Of a stretch of DNA of 64,000 nucleotides, positions 62,540-64,000 are shown piece by piece. Position numbers and translations under genes: made by a program. Within the stretch, counting starts at the first letter, position 1. The number at the start of each line of letters is the position of its first letter. The stretch lies in the NCBI GenBank assembly GCA_024403695.1, contig JAKSRI010000007.1, forward strand, positions 26,928 through 90,927. Reading direction: 5' to 3'. This stretch comes from Saccharofermentans sp. (GTDB lineage: Bacteria; Bacillota; Clostridia; Saccharofermentanales; Saccharofermentanaceae). The notes under the pieces are model-generated. The model saw only the letters and a program-made list of their open reading frames with translations, was not told the origin of the DNA and ran no database searches.

Positions 62540-63742
62540 TTACTCAATGATTGTAGAAACTGTACCGGAAGCTACTGTGTGACCACCCTCACGGATAGCG
62601 AATCTGAGACCCTGCTCCATAGCGATTGGAGTAATGAGCTCTGCAGAAATTGTTACGTGGTCACCAGGCATACACATCTCTGTGCCGTCTGGGAGATTAA
62701 CGATACCAGTAACGTCTGTTGTTCTGAAGTAGAACTGTGGACGGTAACCTGTGAAGAATGGCTTATGACGGCCACCCTCTTCCTTAGTAAGAACGTAAAC
62801 CTGACCTGTGAACTTTGTGTGTGGGTTTACAGAACCTGGCTTAGCGAGAACCTGACCTCTCTCAATCTCCTTACGGTCGATACCACGGAGAAGAGCACCG
62901 ATGTTATCACCAGCCTCAGCCTGATCCATCTGCTTACGGAACATCTCAACACCTGTGATTGTTGTAGCCTTAGGCTCATCCTGAAGACCAACGATCTCAG
63001 CTGCGTCACCAACCTTAACTGTACCTCTCTCGAGACGGCCTGTAGCAACTGTACCACGACCTGTGATTGTGAATACGTCCTCAACAGGCATAAGGAATGG
63101 CTTGTCTACTGGACGCTCTGGTGTAGCGATATAAGAATCAACTGCAGCCATGAGCTCAACGATTGGAGCGTAAGCTGGGTCATTGATATCTGTAGATGTG
63201 CACTCGATAGCAGCGAGAGCAGAACCTCTGATGATTGGTGTGTCATCACCTGGGAACTCATAAGAAGAAAGGAGATCTCTGATATCCATCTCTACGAGCT
63301 CGAGGAGCTCCTCATCATCAACCTGGTCGCACTTATTCATGAATACTACGATATAAGGAACGCCTACCTGACGAGCGAGAAGGATGTGCTCTCTTGTCTG
63401 AGCCATAGGACCATCAGAAGCAGCACAAACGAGGATAGCACCGTCCATCTGAGCAGCACCAGTGATCATGTTCTTGATGTAGTCAGCGTGGCCTGGGCAG
63501 TCAACGTGAGCATAGTGACGTGTCTCTGTCTGATACTCTACGTGTGCTGTGTTGATAGTGATACCACGAGCTCTCTCCTCTGGTGCAGAGTCGATGTTAC
63601 CATACTCCTTGTACTCAGCGCCGCCTGCAAAAGAAAGAACCTTTGTGATAGCAGCAGTAAGAGTTGTCTTACCGTGGTCAACGTGACCGATAGTTCCGAT
63701 GTTTACGTGTGGCTTACTACGTACGAACTTTTCCTTAGCCAT
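62540..63742 (-). CDS. tuf: Elongation factor Tu
   Basis: A 400-residue translational GTPase that delivers aminoacyl-tRNA. The G motifs [13 protein letters not shown] (G3), NKCD (G4) and the switch I block [13 protein letters not shown] are intact. AGGAGG precedes ATG. A probable promoter lies upstream at 63813-63841, so it can be transcribed apart from fusA. Codon use is strongly biased, as expected of a highly expressed gene. Confidence 0.98.
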   Translation of the reverse strand: MAKEKFVRSKPHVNIGTIGHVDHGKTTLTAAITKVLSFAGGAEYKEYGNIDSAPEERARGITINTAHVEYQTETRHYAHVDCPGHADYIKNMITGAAQMDGAILVCAASDGPMAQTREHILLARQVGVPYIVVFMNKCDQVDDEELLELVEMDIRDLLSSYEFPGDDTPIIRGSALAAIECTSTDINDPAYAPIVELMAAVDSYIATPERPVDKPFLMPVEDVFTITGRGTVATGRLERGTVKVGDAAEIVGLQDEPKATTITGVEMFRKQMDQAEAGDNIGALLRGIDRKEIERGQVLAKPGSVNPHTKFTGQVYVLTKEEGGRHKPFFTGYRPQFYFRTTDVTGIVNLPDGTEMCMPGDHVTISAELITPIAMEQGLRFAIREGGHTVASGTVSTIIE

Positions 63743-63812
63743 TGTAAATTTCCTCCTGAAATTTATTTATTAATTAGTTATATCTTACCGCCATGGGCGC
63801 ATGATAGTCCCT

Positions 63813-63841
63813 ATTTTACAGATTTCTGCACTTTATTTCAA
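63813..63841 (-). promoter_or_regulatory. Promoter of tuf
   Basis: TTGAAA (63836-63841), 17 bp, TAAAAT (63813-63818) on the minus strand, in the 150-bp gap after fusA. Confidence 0.6.
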
Positions 63842-63893
63842 GTATAGGCGCCTATCACGGCCTGTGCGATTAGTTTTAAATTTGAAGTATATA

Positions 63894-64000
63894 TTACTTC
63901 TTGAGTACTGACTCCATAATGCTCTTTGGTGTCTCTGCGAAGTGAGAGATCTGCATTACGAATGTACCACGACCCTGTGTAGAAGAACGGAGTGCTGTAG
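63894..64000 (-). CDS. fusA: Elongation factor G, C-terminal end (truncated by the window edge)
   Basis: The visible last 34 residues read [18 protein letters not shown] and end SVLKK. The LRSxTQGRGTF block is the conserved C-terminus of elongation factor G, and position just upstream of tuf fits the str operon order. The last 15 residues differ from Bacillus FusA, so a fusA paralogue cannot be excluded from this fragment alone. Confidence 0.82.
   Translation of the reverse strand, partial: TALRSSTQGRGTFVMQISHFAETPKSIMESVLKK

Noticed and set aside
62579..63847. A 422-codon plus-strand frame antisense to tuf
   Set aside because: It lies exactly opposite EF-Tu, is rich in Ser, Cys, Leu and Thr, has no ribosome binding site and arises from the strong codon bias of tuf. 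The same applies to long antisense frames opposite fabG, the ThDP enzyme gene and gatA.
1..64000. CRISPR array, transposon, prophage, tRNA or rRNA gene
   Set aside because: Intergenic regions were read for regular repeats, terminal inverted repeats with transposases and cloverleaf or rRNA sequences; none was seen.

Overview
The window reads as a chromosomal segment of a low-to-moderate GC anaerobic Firmicute, most likely a Lachnospiraceae-type Clostridium (Butyrivibrio, Pseudobutyrivibrio and relatives). The grounds are an oxygen-sensitive ribonucleotide reductase (nrdD/nrdG), the CtsR-McsA-McsB-ClpC stress operon, GatCAB, an FMN-type enoyl-ACP reductase (FabK), strong AGGAGG ribosome binding sites and textbook TTGACA/TATAAT promoters. 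Species assignment is inference. Almost everything from 9 kb onward is on the minus strand.

Layout. 0-9 kb (+): the end of a small membrane protein, an ABC exporter (ATPase plus two permeases), a YgiQ-type radical SAM protein, a membrane-tethered endonuclease/exonuclease/phosphatase and a YfhO-type GT-C membrane protein. 9-16 kb: an XRE repressor fused to a superoxide-reductase-like domain, a second GT-C-like membrane protein, a DUF4236 protein, a Sel1-like protein, a LysR regulator and a Cof-type HAD phosphatase. 15.2-20.9 kb (-): nrdD-nrdG followed without a gap by a degenerate-GGDEF/EAL protein and the HAD gene, under a promoter bracketed by two NrdR boxes. 21-26 kb (-): ctsR-mcsA-mcsB-clpC with a CtsR operator; McsB lacks its catalytic residues. 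25.9-34.2 kb (-): a lipoprotein nuclease, rpoC and rpoB, with rpoB driven by its own consensus promoter and a structured leader. 34.3-41.1 kb (-): a PrsA/SurA-like foldase, a HAD phosphatase, a CNNM/CBS protein and gatC-gatA-gatB. 41.2-42 kb (+): a VanY-type carboxypeptidase.

42-53.5 kb (-): a ten-gene surface-glycan operon. It starts with the CDP-3,6-dideoxyhexose pathway (rfbF, rfbG, rfbH), continues with a GtrA flippase-like protein, a thiamine-diphosphate enzyme resembling YerE, a two-domain aldolase, a KdgK-type kinase, a sugar epimerase/reductase and a GtrB/DPM-type glycosyltransferase, and ends with a foldase-like lipoprotein. Together they suggest a branched or chain-extended deoxysugar made on CDP, loaded on undecaprenyl phosphate and flipped outside. 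The aldolase, kinase and C-terminal GT42/DUF115-like domain have no place in the known yersiniose pathway, so this is the best candidate for an undescribed system here. 53.6-56.6 kb (-): a secreted lipase-like protein with a C-terminal membrane anchor and a small membrane protein.

56.7-62.3 kb (-): fabH-fabK-fabD-fabG-fabF-fabZ behind a FabT-type operator, without acpP or acc genes. 62.4-64 kb (-): tuf with its own promoter and terminator, and the 3' end of fusA. No tRNA, rRNA, insertion sequence or CRISPR array was seen.
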